NCBI RefSeq assembly: GCF_007004095.1
Contig: NZ_VHJK01000001.1
Coordinates: forward strand, 2,484,501 to 2,548,500
DNA from: Erythrobacter insulae
GTDB taxonomy: Bacteria; Pseudomonadota; Alphaproteobacteria; Sphingomonadales; Sphingomonadaceae
Direction of reading: 5' to 3'
DNA: 64,000 nt
In this document: one piece after another, positions 1 through 9,349 of the stretch
Position numbering within the stretch: position 1 is the first letter of the stretch
Layout of the letters: each line of letters begins with the position of its first letter
Translations under genes and position numbers: made by a program
Notes under the pieces: model-generated
The model's input: the letters and a program-made list of their open reading frames with translations, nothing else
Told to the model about the DNA's origin: nothing
Databases searched by the model: none

Positions 1-867
1 TCGGGCGTCGAGCCGTCGCGCATCGAGTTCGAGATTACCGAAAGCGTCTTTGTCGGCGATATTGATCGCGCGCTCAGGATGTTCCGCGAGCTGAAAGAAA
101 TCGGTGTGCGTCTGGCGCTGGATGATTTTGGCACTGGCTATTCTTCACTTAGCTACCTGCGCGATGCGCCTTTTGACAAAATGAAGATTGACCAGAGCTT
201 CGTTCGTGGCTGCACCGAGGAAGGCAACAATAACGGAGCGATTGTCTCTGCGGTCGTGAGCCTGGCAAAAGCGCTCAATATGGAAACTGTGGCCGAAGGT
301 GTAGAGACGCAAGACGAACTGGAAGCGGTGGTTACGTATGGTGCAGGGCGGATTCAGGGCGCTCTGTTTGCAAGAGCGATGCCTGGATCAGAAATACGTG
401 AGCGGCTCGAGAATGGAGAACTGATTTTTGAACCGCGCGGACCTGAAAAATATCGGTCTGATCGCCGTACAGAATTTCGGAAAATCGGGCTGATCCATGA
501 AGACAGCCGGTACAATGTGTTCTTGCGCAACCTGTCAAAAACAGGCGCCAAGATCGAAGGCTTGCTCGAAGTGCCAATTGGCACAGACGTTGTTCTCGAT
601 CTGGGCGGTGGTCAGCTAGCGGTTGCGAGCGTGCGCCGCTCGCAGGGTTTCAGCCAGGGTGTTGAATTTGAAACTGCGCTGGTTTCCGATGGCGCGGACG
701 GCCTCTGTACCCGCCACAGAGTCTCACCTTATCAGATCGAAGCTGCAGGCCGCCCGCTTGGAGCGCTTAACGATTCTGCGGTTGCAGCGCTGACAGGGGC
801 GCTGAACATGAGCAAAAAAGCCTTTGTAGAAGTCGACATCAGCGCACAGCCAGACGGAAAAAAATAG
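1..867 (+). CDS. EAL-PilZ c-di-GMP protein, 5' partial
   Basis: The frame is open from base 1, so the start codon and any N-terminal domains (probably GGDEF, as in the next gene) lie outside the window. The visible part is the second half of an EAL phosphodiesterase domain, with the EITE motif near base 50, DDFGTG at bases 121-138, an intact MKID segment and the late ET.AEGVE and IQG motifs. These are the residues expected of a metal-binding, active c-di-GMP hydrolase. A C-terminal PilZ domain follows (RRTEFR, then NLSKTG near base 530), which in this family binds c-di-GMP. The PilZ tail is closely similar to that of the gene at 1037-3229, indicating tandem duplication. The role is likely c-di-GMP turnover coupled to sensing. 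The catalytic N-terminal half of the EAL domain cannot be checked here. Confidence 0.9.
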   Translation, partial: SGVEPSRIEFEITESVFVGDIDRALRMFRELKEIGVRLALDDFGTGYSSLSYLRDAPFDKMKIDQSFVRGCTEEGNNNGAIVSAVVSLAKALNMETVAEGVETQDELEAVVTYGAGRIQGALFARAMPGSEIRERLENGELIFEPRGPEKYRSDRRTEFRKIGLIHEDSRYNVFLRNLSKTGAKIEGLLEVPIGTDVVLDLGGGQLAVASVRRSQGFSQGVEFETALVSDGADGLCTRHRVSPYQIEAAGRPLGALNDSAVAALTGALNMSKKAFVEVDISAQPDGKK

Positions 868-1036
868 CACAATAGCCGGTTTTGCCAACGCGAACGTTTT
901 GCAATTTTTCTCCGCTTTTGCCGATTGTTACGATCAATTGCGCTCCGACATTAGTAGAAAAATAACCAACCGGGTTTACAGGTGATTGAGGTTCAGGATG
1001 TTCTGAGCTGGCGTACTTGTTAAAGGAATTGCCTCG

Positions 1037-3229
1037 GTGTCCCTAAAGGGTCTCTTGTCAACGAAAAGCGGTGGTTTGCTTAGCGGCTTTCGCACCCATG
1101 CTGCCTCGGAAATGACCGATGGCGAGCGATTGACAATGCTGGATGAACTTGAGCAATCCGGTCTCGGATGGTTTTGGGCGACAGACGCCGACGGCAATAT
1201 TTCCTATCTTAGCGCAGCGATCGCAGACCGACTTGAAATCCCGCTCGGCGATTTGCTGGGCAAACCGCTTGCAAGCGTATTCTCTCCGATTGATCGCGAT
1301 GGGCGTACTCAATCACTTTCGCTGATGCACGGTGCCCGAAAAGCGTTTTCGGGTTTTGCCGTGCGTGCCGATAGCCGTCCTGCAGGTGCTGTTCTGAGAA
1401 TGTCGGGCCAGCCTGTTTTCTCCTCAGGCAGAAAATTCACCGGATTCCGGGGCACGAGCGCGGATATTACTGAAGAATATTACCGCGAGGCAGAAACTGC
1501 CAAACTTGCAAAATTCGATTCCTTGACCGGTTTATCGAACCGGCATCGGATGGCGCACCAGATCGAAACCACACTCACGGCGTTCAAAACGGCTAAGCGC
1601 AACTGTGCGATCATGATGCTCGATCTGGATAAGTTCAAGCAGGTGAATGACACGCTGGGCCATGCTGCGGGCGATGAATTGTTGAAACAGGTTGCAGAGC
1701 GTCTGCGGCGTTCGATTACCCATGATTGCGAAATTGGCCGGCTTGGCGGTGACGAATTCCAGGTGATGATTCCCGACGTGGATGACCGCGGTGTCCTCGG
1801 TGAAATCGCGATGAAAATCATCACGATGCTTAAACAGCCATATTCCCTTGATGAAGGCAGATGCGTGATCGGCGCGTCAGTCGGCATCGCGATCGCTCCG
1901 CATGATGGCGTAAGCGCAGATGCAGTCGTGCGTTCGGCCGATCTCGCCTTGTATGCCGCCAAAAATGGTGGACGCGGCCAATACCGGTTCTTTTCATGCG
2001 ATCTTGAAAATGAAGCCATTTTCCGCCGCCGTTTGGAGGAAGATCTCGGAACGGCAGTCCGTGAAAAACAGCTGTTTCTCAAATATGAACCTATCGTCGA
2101 TGCCAAAACCCAAAAGGTCGCAGCACTCGAGGCGCATATTTGCTGGAATCACGAGAAGCGCGGCGAGATCGACGAAGACGAATTTGCATCAATCCTGGAC
2201 GGATCGAGCCACGTTTTGGAAGTCGGCAGATGGGCAATTTCCGAAGCATGCCGCCACGCGGCATATTGGCCGGAGAGCGTTCGGATCGCTGTCAATGTGC
2301 CCGTGCCGTTGTTCAATCATAGCGACTTTGTGGAAGATGTTTCAAAGGCATTGGATGATGCCGATATGCCGGCAAACCGTTTGGATCTTGAGATCAAGGA
2401 AGCGGTTTTCTTTGGCGACACCAATCAGGTTGATCGGACACTTGCACGCCTTTTCAAAGTTGGGGTGCGCCTTACGCTTGATGAATTTGGCAGCGGGTAT
2501 TCCTCGCTAGCCTATCTGCGCCGGGCTCCATTCAATGCAATCAAAATTGATGAACAGCTGCTGGCAGAGGCGGATCGGCATGATAGCCGCGAACTGGGTT
2601 TGGTTCGCGCCATCGTTGCATTGTCGGGCGCACTCGACATGGAGACAATTGCGAACGGGATTGAAAGTAACCTGCTTCTCGCCTCCTTGCTTGATTGCGG
2701 CATCAGCTATGTCGAAGGTCCTATTTTCTCTGACCCTGTGACCCACGATACCGTGCAATCGGAGCTGCTGGGCGAGGGGTGGACAATCACCCCAAGCGGC
2801 GACCGTACCAAACGCGCGCGCCGCCGGACCGTATTCCGCAAGATTCAAGTTATCCATGATGATCACTCTTATGAAGTGACATTGCGCAACCTTTCGAGAA
2901 GCGGTGCTCTGATCCAGGGCTTGGCGGATGTGCCCAAGGGAACGCAGTTCGTTGTTGATCTTGGCGGAGGGCAGCTTGCTGTTGCCACGGTCACGCGCGC
3001 CATGTCTGACACCCAAGGGCTCGAATTTGAGCAATCGCTTGTTGATGATGGGTCGGGTGGTCTGTGTACCCGCAACCGAGTGTCACCATATGCGCTGGCT
3101 TCTGCGGGCGCTCCTCTGGCCGCGCTTTCGTCTGGCGATTACAAGGGTATGGAAGGCGGATTGCTTGGCCAAGGGGCCAGTGTTCCGCAATTTGCATATG
3201 CCGGAGGAACCGCGCACGAAGCAGCTTAA
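1037..3229 (+). CDS. PAS-GGDEF-EAL-PilZ protein with degenerate EAL domain
   Basis: A 730-residue multidomain signalling protein. A PAS-like sensor occupies about residues 30-150. A GGDEF diguanylate cyclase domain (about 155-320) carries an intact GGDEF at 237-241. An EAL-like domain (about 335-590) and a C-terminal PilZ domain (about 605-710) follow. The GGDEF motif suggests cyclase capacity. The EAL domain looks inactive: EAL has become EAH at 365-367 followed by CW rather than RW, DDFGTG has become DEFGSG at 482-487, and the late QG motif is VEG. The start is GTG at 1037, preceded by an AAAGGA ribosome site about nine bases upstream. It is a tandem paralogue of the preceding gene, which keeps DDFGTG. 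I infer it senses a signal and makes or binds c-di-GMP. Confidence 0.92.
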   Translation: MSLKGLLSTKSGGLLSGFRTHAASEMTDGERLTMLDELEQSGLGWFWATDADGNISYLSAAIADRLEIPLGDLLGKPLASVFSPIDRDGRTQSLSLMHGARKAFSGFAVRADSRPAGAVLRMSGQPVFSSGRKFTGFRGTSADITEEYYREAETAKLAKFDSLTGLSNRHRMAHQIETTLTAFKTAKRNCAIMMLDLDKFKQVNDTLGHAAGDELLKQVAERLRRSITHDCEIGRLGGDEFQVMIPDVDDRGVLGEIAMKIITMLKQPYSLDEGRCVIGASVGIAIAPHDGVSADAVVRSADLALYAAKNGGRGQYRFFSCDLENEAIFRRRLEEDLGTAVREKQLFLKYEPIVDAKTQKVAALEAHICWNHEKRGEIDEDEFASILDGSSHVLEVGRWAISEACRHAAYWPESVRIAVNVPVPLFNHSDFVEDVSKALDDADMPANRLDLEIKEAVFFGDTNQVDRTLARLFKVGVRLTLDEFGSGYSSLAYLRRAPFNAIKIDEQLLAEADRHDSRELGLVRAIVALSGALDMETIANGIESNLLLASLLDCGISYVEGPIFSDPVTHDTVQSELLGEGWTITPSGDRTKRARRRTVFRKIQVIHDDHSYEVTLRNLSRSGALIQGLADVPKGTQFVVDLGGGQLAVATVTRAMSDTQGLEFEQSLVDDGSGGLCTRNRVSPYALASAGAPLAALSSGDYKGMEGGLLGQGASVPQFAYAGGTAHEAA

Positions 3230-3323
3230 ATGCGTTGCTCCAGCCACGGTTCGGGTCACGCCAAGCACTGTTGCGATTTTCGCGAATGACTTTGATTAAA
3301 CTGCCCGCTAAACGCCGTTGGGT

Positions 3324-5141
3324 ATGACTGACCTTTCCAAAATCCGAAACTTCTCGATTATCGCGCATATTGATCACGGCAAATCCACGCTTGCCGACCG
3401 GTTGATTCAATTCACTGGCGGATTGACCCTGCGCGAAATGTCCGAGCAGGTCCTCGATAATATGGATATCGAGCGCGAGCGCGGTATTACTATCAAAGCG
3501 CAGACCGTCCGGCTGAATTACACGGCGAAGGATGGTGAGACCTATCAGCTTAACCTGATGGACACCCCCGGCCATGTCGATTTCGCTTATGAAGTTTCTC
3601 GCAGTCTTGCGGCGTGTGAAGGCGCTCTGTTGATTGTCGATGCGGCTCAAGGTGTCGAAGCGCAAACCTTGGCCAACGTCTATCAATCGATCGAGCATGA
3701 CCACGAGATCGTGCCTGTCATTAACAAGGTTGATTTGCCTGCCGCCGAGCCAGAGCGTGTTCGGGAAGAAATCGAGGAAGTGATCGGCCTCGACGCATCC
3801 GAAGCCGTTATGACATCGGCCAAAACGGGCATCGGGATTGAAGATGTTCTCGAAGCGGTCGTTGCCAGAATCCCCCCTCCTAAAGGCGAGCGCGAAAAGC
3901 CGCTCAAGGCGTCACTCGTTGACAGTTGGTACGATCCGTATCTCGGTGTCGTCATTCTTGTCCGGGTGATCGAAGGGGTCTTGAATAAGGGATTGAACAT
4001 CAAATTCATGCAAGGTGGCACGAATCACCTTATTGACCGGGTGGGCTGTTTCACTCCCAAACGGACCGATTTGACAGAGCTTGGCCCGGGCGAAATCGGA
4101 TTTATTACCGCGCAGATCAAAGAGGTTGAACAAGCCCGCGTTGGTGACACGATTACCACCGTAAAGGGCGGGGCGACCGAAGCACTGCCGGGCTATAAAG
4201 AAGTGCAACCGGTGGTGTTCTGTGGTCTCTTCCCCGTGGATGCCGCGGACTTTGAAAAGCTGCGTGAGAGCATCGGCAAATTGCGGCTCAACGATGCGAG
4301 CTTCAGTTTCGAAATGGAAAGCTCTGCCGCGCTGGGTTTTGGTTTTCGTGCGGGCTTTCTCGGGTTGCTGCACCTTGAGATTATTCAAGAACGCCTTAGC
4401 CGCGAATACGATCTTGATCTGATTACCACAGCGCCGTCTGTGGTTTACCGGCTGCAACTGGCGAAGACCAAGAATGAAGATGCGAAAGAGGTGTTGATCC
4501 ACAACCCTGCCGATTGGCCCGATGTAAACCGGATTTCTGCGGTGGAGGAGCCGTGGATCAAGGCGGTGATTTACACGCCTGACGAGCACCTGGGAGCTAT
4601 CCTGAAACTGTGTCAGGACAGGCGCGGAGTGCAGACGGATCTGACCTATGTCGGGGGCCGCGCGCAGGTGACTTATGAGTTGCCTTTGAATGAGGTGGTG
4701 TTCGATTTTTACGACCGACTGAAGTCCATTTCGCGGGGCTATGCCAGCTTTGATTATGAGCAGATCGGCCTGCGCGAAGGCGACCTTGTTAAGATGAACA
4801 TCCTGGTCAACAACGAGCCAGTCGATGCCCTATCGCTGATCGTCCATGCAGGGGTCGCTGAAGAGCGTGGCCGCGGCATGTGCGAACGCCTTAAAGATTT
4901 GATTCCACGGCATTTATTCAAGATTCCGGTGCAGGCTGCCATCGGCGGAAAGATCATCGCGCGCGAAACCATTGCGGCCATGCGCAAAGATGTGACGGCC
5001 AAGTGTTATGGCGGCGATATTTCGCGTAAAAAGAAACTGCTGGAAAAGCAGAAAAAAGGCAAAGCCAAGATGCGCGAATACGGCAATGTCTCCATCCCGC
5101 AGGAAGCGTTTATCGCAGCCCTGCGGATGGGGGATGAATAG
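3324..5141 (+). CDS. lepA: Elongation factor 4 (LepA) GTPase
   Basis: A translation GTPase of about 605 residues, the usual length for LepA/EF4, a factor associated with back-translocation and ribosome biogenesis. The P-loop AHIDHGKST is near the N terminus, followed by the switch region with [15 protein letters not shown] and NKVDLP. The lysine-rich C-terminal tail ([17 protein letters not shown]) is typical of EF4 and absent from EF-G. ATG at 3324 gives the standard N terminus. An in-frame TTG at 3318 would add two residues and is less likely. No strong Shine-Dalgarno is visible. It stands alone between the c-di-GMP genes and the convergent copper operon. Confidence 0.97.
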   Translation: MTDLSKIRNFSIIAHIDHGKSTLADRLIQFTGGLTLREMSEQVLDNMDIERERGITIKAQTVRLNYTAKDGETYQLNLMDTPGHVDFAYEVSRSLAACEGALLIVDAAQGVEAQTLANVYQSIEHDHEIVPVINKVDLPAAEPERVREEIEEVIGLDASEAVMTSAKTGIGIEDVLEAVVARIPPPKGEREKPLKASLVDSWYDPYLGVVILVRVIEGVLNKGLNIKFMQGGTNHLIDRVGCFTPKRTDLTELGPGEIGFITAQIKEVEQARVGDTITTVKGGATEALPGYKEVQPVVFCGLFPVDAADFEKLRESIGKLRLNDASFSFEMESSAALGFGFRAGFLGLLHLEIIQERLSREYDLDLITTAPSVVYRLQLAKTKNEDAKEVLIHNPADWPDVNRISAVEEPWIKAVIYTPDEHLGAILKLCQDRRGVQTDLTYVGGRAQVTYELPLNEVVFDFYDRLKSISRGYASFDYEQIGLREGDLVKMNILVNNEPVDALSLIVHAGVAEERGRGMCERLKDLIPRHLFKIPVQAAIGGKIIARETIAAMRKDVTAKCYGGDISRKKKLLEKQKKGKAKMREYGNVSIPQEAFIAALRMGDE

Positions 5142-5227
5142 CGCGGCGAACCCGGCAGCGCTTTCGCTTTATCAAATTTCGCAAGGTTGCGCCGCCTCTC
5201 GCAGGCTGGGCGGAGCTTACGCGGAAA

Positions 5228-6316
5228 TTAGAACCAGGCCCGAAGGCCAGCGATCACCTTTATCCCATCGGCTTTTTGGCCATTCGCTCGCGCGAGGTCG
5301 GCGGTTCTGCCCAGAGCGGCTTCGTATTCGATGCCAATATACGGCGCGAACTCCCGCTTGACCTCGTAGCGTAAACGCACACCTGGCTCGATTTTGGTGA
5401 TCCCGGCACCGATGCCGATTTCGGGAATGTCCTGCGCGGACAGTTCCACTTCCATACGCGGCTGCAAAATCAGACGCTGGGTGATGAGCTGGTCATATTC
5501 ACCCTCGATACGAGCCGTCAGATCGCCGCGATCCGAAAGGAATAGTGCGCCATCAACGTGAAACATATAGGGAGCCAATCCCTGCACACCCACGACCAAA
5601 TGCCCGCGCGTGTCAGGCACCGGATCAAAGCGAACGCCGGCTTGAAGATCGAAAAAGGGACCAATCGCGCGGCTATAAAGCGCCTGAATTTCCGCGCTTT
5701 CCAGTTCGCCGCCGAACTCTCCTTCGCCTTCGGTTTTGATAACGAAACGATTGATATCACCGCCATAGAAAGCTTGAGCGTCCCAGACATAGCCATCTTC
5801 GCCGCCATCGGCGGCAATGCGCGCCTCCAGCCTCTCGATCATCACCATCCCTGTTTGCATGCCGCCATTCTCGCGGGCGAGGGTGCTTCTGCTCGGTTCC
5901 ATGGCTTCGGCGCCCCAGATTGCATCAGCTGCGTGTCGCGGTCCGTCAAAGGCGCGCTCTGGCACCGCAATTTCCGGTGCAGCGCCGGGCGCTGTTTTGT
6001 CGGCGGATGCGCCAGATGCACCATGGTCCATTGCACCACGGTCCATTGCACCATGGTTCATAGAGCTATGATCTTTGGAACCTTGCTCCCTAGGGATATG
6101 ACCCTCAGGATGACGGCCCTTATCTTCATCTGCCGGAACGGTGTCTTTGGGAGGACATTTTTCCGGAGGCAGGTGGCCCATTGCGCAATGATCCATCGCT
6201 GGCTTCGCTTGCGCATCAACAGGCGGTTTGTCCGGCATGGCATGACCGGAGTGATCCTGCGCTGAAAGCGGCGCTGCGATTAAAGCCATGCCCGCAACCA
6301 TAGATAACCGCGTCAT
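5228..6316 (-). CDS. copB: Copper resistance protein CopB (outer membrane)
   Basis: A 362-residue protein with a signal peptide (about residues 1-20), a His/Met-rich segment (about 22-105) and a C-terminal beta-barrel-like domain of the CopB family (PF05275), thought to sequester or export copper at the outer membrane. The His/Met segment contains repeated MDHGA and MDRGA units, plausible soft-metal ligands. These are encoded by a 15-base tandem repeat at 6018-6062. The start overlaps the end of copA by four bases (ATGA), so translation is probably coupled. The operon faces a divergent CsoR-type repressor, which fits copper induction. Confidence 0.93.
   Translation of the reverse strand: MTRLSMVAGMALIAAPLSAQDHSGHAMPDKPPVDAQAKPAMDHCAMGHLPPEKCPPKDTVPADEDKGRHPEGHIPREQGSKDHSSMNHGAMDRGAMDHGASGASADKTAPGAAPEIAVPERAFDGPRHAADAIWGAEAMEPSRSTLARENGGMQTGMVMIERLEARIAADGGEDGYVWDAQAFYGGDINRFVIKTEGEGEFGGELESAEIQALYSRAIGPFFDLQAGVRFDPVPDTRGHLVVGVQGLAPYMFHVDGALFLSDRGDLTARIEGEYDQLITQRLILQPRMEVELSAQDIPEIGIGAGITKIEPGVRLRYEVKREFAPYIGIEYEAALGRTADLARANGQKADGIKVIAGLRAWF
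6018..6062. repeat. 15-bp tandem repeat inside copB
   Basis: Three consecutive 15-base units (6018-6032, 6033-6047, 6048-6062) differ at only a few positions. They encode five-residue His/Met units on the minus strand. The unit is in frame, so copy-number change would lengthen or shorten the metal-binding segment without a frameshift. Confidence 0.8.
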
Positions 6317-8022
6317 GATTTGGCACTTTCCGGGAAAGGCCGGACCGTCACAACCTGCATCATACCGGCATGCATATGATACAGCAGGTGGCAGTGAAAC
6401 GCCCAGTCGCCCGGCTCATTCGCTGTCAGGTCAAAAGTTGCCGTTCCGCCCGGCTGCACCACCATTGTATGTTTCAACGGTTGATGCATGTGATCTGCGC
6501 CGTTCACCATTTCAAAGAAATGGCCGTGCAGGTGGATCGGGTGTGCCATCATCGTTTGATTGACCAATTTCACGCGCACCCGCTCATTATAACCGAAGCG
6601 GATCGGATCATCGGTGACGGAGGTGAATTTCTTGCCGTCAAAGGACCACATGTACCGTTCCATATTGCCGGTAAGGTGGATCTCCATTTCCCGATCAATT
6701 TCGCGGTGCGGGTTCATCCGCTTGGCCTTGAGATCGGTATAGCGCAGCGCGCGGTGTGCCACTTTGTCGAGGCCAAGGCCGGGGAAGTCCATCCGGTCGG
6801 TGGGCATGGGCGCAACCATATCGATGCCGGGGCCAACCTTTACATCAGCGGGTAACAGCGATGTGTCGCGCATATTGTGATCCATATCGCCGATATCGCC
6901 CATATCGTGGCCCATCGCGGCGTGATCCATCATGCCCATATCGGTCATGGTCAGCGTCGGAATTTTTCTAAGCGGCGGCGGTGTGGCCGTATGGCCTTTA
7001 TGGCTTGTCAGGCTTGCGATGCCCATGCCGCTGCGATCCATTGCCTCGGCTACGATAGCGTGGCTGCCGTCCTTGGGCTGAACTATTACATCGTAGGTTT
7101 CAGCAGTGCCGATCTGGAATTCGTCAATTTCCACCTCTTCTACATCTTTACCGTCAGCTTGGATCACGGTCATCGCAACGCCGGGAATACGGACATTGAA
7201 AAATGTCATGGCGCTGCCGTTGATCACACGGAGGCGAACACGCTCACCCGGTTTAAATTCCAGTTGCAGGTCATCGGCCGGACCGTGGCCATTGATAAGG
7301 TAGGTATAAGTGCTCCCGGTGACATCCGAAATGTCGCGCGGGTTCATCCGCATGTTACCCCACATCCTACGTTCAGCGCCCGACAAATCACCTTCGACTG
7401 CGCTGTTCATTTGCCGCTGGAAATAATGCTCACCCACCTTCAATTTTCGCATAATCTCATGCGGGTGTATCGGGGTAAATTCGCTCAACAGGACGATATA
7501 ATCGCGGTCGTAGCGCGGGTCTGGTTCTGCGCTCTCGATAATGATCGGGCCATAATGCCCGGCCTGCTCCTGCAAACCAGAATGCGAATGCCACCAGTAT
7601 GTACCGTTTTGACGGACGGGAAATTCATATGTGAAGGTTTGGCCCGGCTTGATACCGGGAAAGCTGACACCGGGTACGCCATCAAATTGAAATGGCAGAA
7701 GCAGTCCATGCCAATGAATTGAAGAATCCTCATTCAGATTATTGGTGACATGCAGGCGCACGTCCTGCCCTTCTTTCAATCGGATCAAAGGGCCGGGAAC
7801 TGTTCCATTAACCGCAATGGCATGGCCGGAGCGACCGCCGGTGGAAAAGTGATGATCGCCAATCGCAAGTTTGATGTCTTCGCCCGAGACAGAGCCAAAC
7901 CCCTGATTTGCATGAGTAAGAGATCGGCCACGCGCCCAAAGAGGCATTGGCAGAGCGGTTGCTGCTGCCAGTGCGGCTGTACTTCCAATCAGGCGGCGAC
8001 GGGATAGATGCGGCTTGGTCAT
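6313..8022 (-). CDS. copA: Multicopper oxidase CopA, Tat-exported
   Basis: A 569-residue periplasmic multicopper oxidase of the CopA copper-resistance family, which oxidises Cu(I) to the less toxic Cu(II). The N terminus has a twin-arginine signal (SRRRLIG) and a hydrophobic stretch. All four copper-ligand motifs are visible: HWHG and HSHSG in the first cupredoxin domain, and HPIHLHGH and HCHLLYH near the C terminus. A Met/Asp/His-rich insert (TMTDMGMMDHAAMGHDMG and onward) lies around residue 360, as in other CopA proteins. It is the first gene of copA-copB and is transcribed away from the csoR-type gene. A palindrome in the intergenic region is the likely control site. Confidence 0.96.
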   Translation of the reverse strand: MTKPHLSRRRLIGSTAALAAATALPMPLWARGRSLTHANQGFGSVSGEDIKLAIGDHHFSTGGRSGHAIAVNGTVPGPLIRLKEGQDVRLHVTNNLNEDSSIHWHGLLLPFQFDGVPGVSFPGIKPGQTFTYEFPVRQNGTYWWHSHSGLQEQAGHYGPIIIESAEPDPRYDRDYIVLLSEFTPIHPHEIMRKLKVGEHYFQRQMNSAVEGDLSGAERRMWGNMRMNPRDISDVTGSTYTYLINGHGPADDLQLEFKPGERVRLRVINGSAMTFFNVRIPGVAMTVIQADGKDVEEVEIDEFQIGTAETYDVIVQPKDGSHAIVAEAMDRSGMGIASLTSHKGHTATPPPLRKIPTLTMTDMGMMDHAAMGHDMGDIGDMDHNMRDTSLLPADVKVGPGIDMVAPMPTDRMDFPGLGLDKVAHRALRYTDLKAKRMNPHREIDREMEIHLTGNMERYMWSFDGKKFTSVTDDPIRFGYNERVRVKLVNQTMMAHPIHLHGHFFEMVNGADHMHQPLKHTMVVQPGGTATFDLTANEPGDWAFHCHLLYHMHAGMMQVVTVRPFPESAKS

Positions 8023-8058
8023 TAGAGGCCTTTACTCAAACATTCTGTACCTTCATAT

Positions 8059-8075
8059 ATACCCCCCTAGGGTAT
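8059..8075. promoter_or_regulatory. Candidate CsoR operator between copA and csoR
   Basis: The sequence is ATACCC-CCCTA-GGGTAT, perfect 6-base arms around a 5-base spacer. A G/C tract flanked by T/A is the known pattern of CsoR/RcnR-family operators. It lies 36 bases upstream of the copA start and 19 bases upstream of the csoR start, so binding could control both directions. Assignment to the neighbouring repressor is inference from pattern and position. Confidence 0.75.
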
Positions 8076-8094
8076 TTCAACGTGGAAGACGAGC

Positions 8095-8367
8095 ATGAGT
8101 GACAAGATCAGTGCCAAGGTCAGTCGGCTGAACCGAATAGCAGGGCAGGTGCGCGGTGTTGCGCAGATGATCGAAGATGATCGCTACTGCATAGACATAT
8201 TGCACCAGATACAGGCGATCAGATCCGCTCTGCAAAAAGTTGAGACGCAGGTGTTGAAAGACCACGCTGCTTGCTGCGTTGCCGATGCTATTGCGAGCGG
8301 TGATGAGGAGACGCAGCGCGAAAAATTCGGGGAGCTGATCGAATTAGTCGAGAGAACACGGCGTTAG
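8095..8367 (+). CDS. csoR: CsoR/FrmR-family copper-sensing repressor
   Basis: A 90-residue all-helical DNA-binding metal sensor of the DUF156 family. The Cu(I) ligand set is present with the canonical spacing: Cys32, His57 and Cys61 match the Cys-x24-His-x3-Cys pattern of Mycobacterium CsoR (36/61/65). This favours copper over formaldehyde (FrmR) or nickel (RcnR). The start at 8095 has a GGAAG-type ribosome site. The gene is divergent from copA-copB, with a palindrome between them, so it probably represses the copper operon and itself. Its stop codon overlaps that of the convergent gene at 8364. Confidence 0.93.
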   Translation: MSDKISAKVSRLNRIAGQVRGVAQMIEDDRYCIDILHQIQAIRSALQKVETQVLKDHAACCVADAIASGDEETQREKFGELIELVERTRR

Positions 8368-9146
8368 GCAGAGTTACTCTGCTGGTTTGGCCCCTCCAGC
8401 AACTTTCGCTGTGCTTCGTCCTCGTCCGCAATCCGCTCCAAATCGCGCTTTTTTAGCGCTTCGTAACGTGCCCACGCATCGCGGGTTTCCTCGGACAGGG
8501 TTTCCCATTCCTGTTTGCGGCGATATTCGGCGGCGCGGCGGAAGCCTTCTATTTTGGTGTCGATGCTGGCACGGATTTGTTCGGGGGTGGGGGCGCTTGC
8601 GCGGGCCTCGGCTGTGATTGCCGCCTGTTCCTGAGCCAGCAATTCGGCGCGGATTTTGGGGCGCAGTTTCTTGGTCATGCGTTTGAGCGTGCGTTTGTCT
8701 GTCATTGCGCGGATCGCATCAGGTTTGCCCGATGGGCGCGTTTCGCCAAAGCGGTCCGGCGCGCGGGATTTAAGCAGGAACATCAATAGCCTGTCATTAT
8801 AGACGCGGCGTGTGCCGACGATCTCTCCGCGGTGATAGACCGGTTCCTCCACCCCGTTCAACGCGCGGTCCATCGCGACATCCTCGATTCGGGCGATACC
8901 GATATCGAGCGCGGCCTCCCATGCTTTGCGAAAGCTCTCCGCCTCTGGATGGCGGCGCAGGGTGTAGATGTGGTGTTCGCCCACGCCAAGGCGGCGGCAG
9001 GCGGCGCGCACGCTGCCCGTTTCGGCGAGGGCTTCGATAAAGGCCCGCTGGCGCTCTGCGCTCCACCCGCCGCGCCGCATGCGTTTGCGCGGTACGGGGG
9101 TGAAATCGGGGATCTGAGCGGTATCAGGCGCGGGGGTTTTCGGCAT
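8364..9146 (-). CDS. Helix-turn-helix protein, terminase-small-subunit-like
   Basis: About 260 residues from the ATG at 9146; an upstream in-frame start at 9242 would add 32 residues that look non-coding. Residues about 25-65 form a helix-turn-helix (RQRAFIEALAETGSVRAACR followed by RLGVGEHHIYTLRR). Next comes a segment with AL-NGVEEPVYHRGEIVGTRR and YNDRLLMFLLKSRAPDRFG, a layout reminiscent of phage terminase small subunits. The C-terminal third is charged and helical, probably coiled coil. No phage genes surround it, so it may be a domesticated chromosomal protein. The function is not known to me; DNA binding is the safest guess. It is tail-to-tail with csoR, the stop codons overlapping by two bases. 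Confidence 0.75.
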   Translation of the reverse strand: MPKTPAPDTAQIPDFTPVPRKRMRRGGWSAERQRAFIEALAETGSVRAACRRLGVGEHHIYTLRRHPEAESFRKAWEAALDIGIARIEDVAMDRALNGVEEPVYHRGEIVGTRRVYNDRLLMFLLKSRAPDRFGETRPSGKPDAIRAMTDKRTLKRMTKKLRPKIRAELLAQEQAAITAEARASAPTPEQIRASIDTKIEGFRRAAEYRRKQEWETLSEETRDAWARYEALKKRDLERIADEDEAQRKLLEGPNQQSNSA

Positions 9147-9349
9147 CGCACAGTATAGGGCACAAAATCGCAGAGTAGGAAACTCGGAACGCGGCAACGT
9201 CTGGAACATCGGCAGAGCCTGCAACGTCTGCGGGGGCGCCAAAGCCGGGCTCAGCCCGCCCGGCCATGTGCGCTCGAGCGTGCTTGAGGCGGGAATAACA
9301 CGATTAACTTCACTTGGCGTTCAGGAGCGGCGCGGTTATACGGCTTTCC

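Noticed and set aside
1480..2106. Antisense 208-codon open frame in the GGDEF-EAL gene
   Set aside because: Covers the GGDEF domain; sense translation is fully supported.
9186..9230. GGAAC and GCAACGTCTG repeats before bamD, as a possible EcfG promoter
   Set aside because: GGAAC-N17-CGTC is only a partial match, about 120 bases from the start codon; the repeats may be chance in GC-rich DNA.
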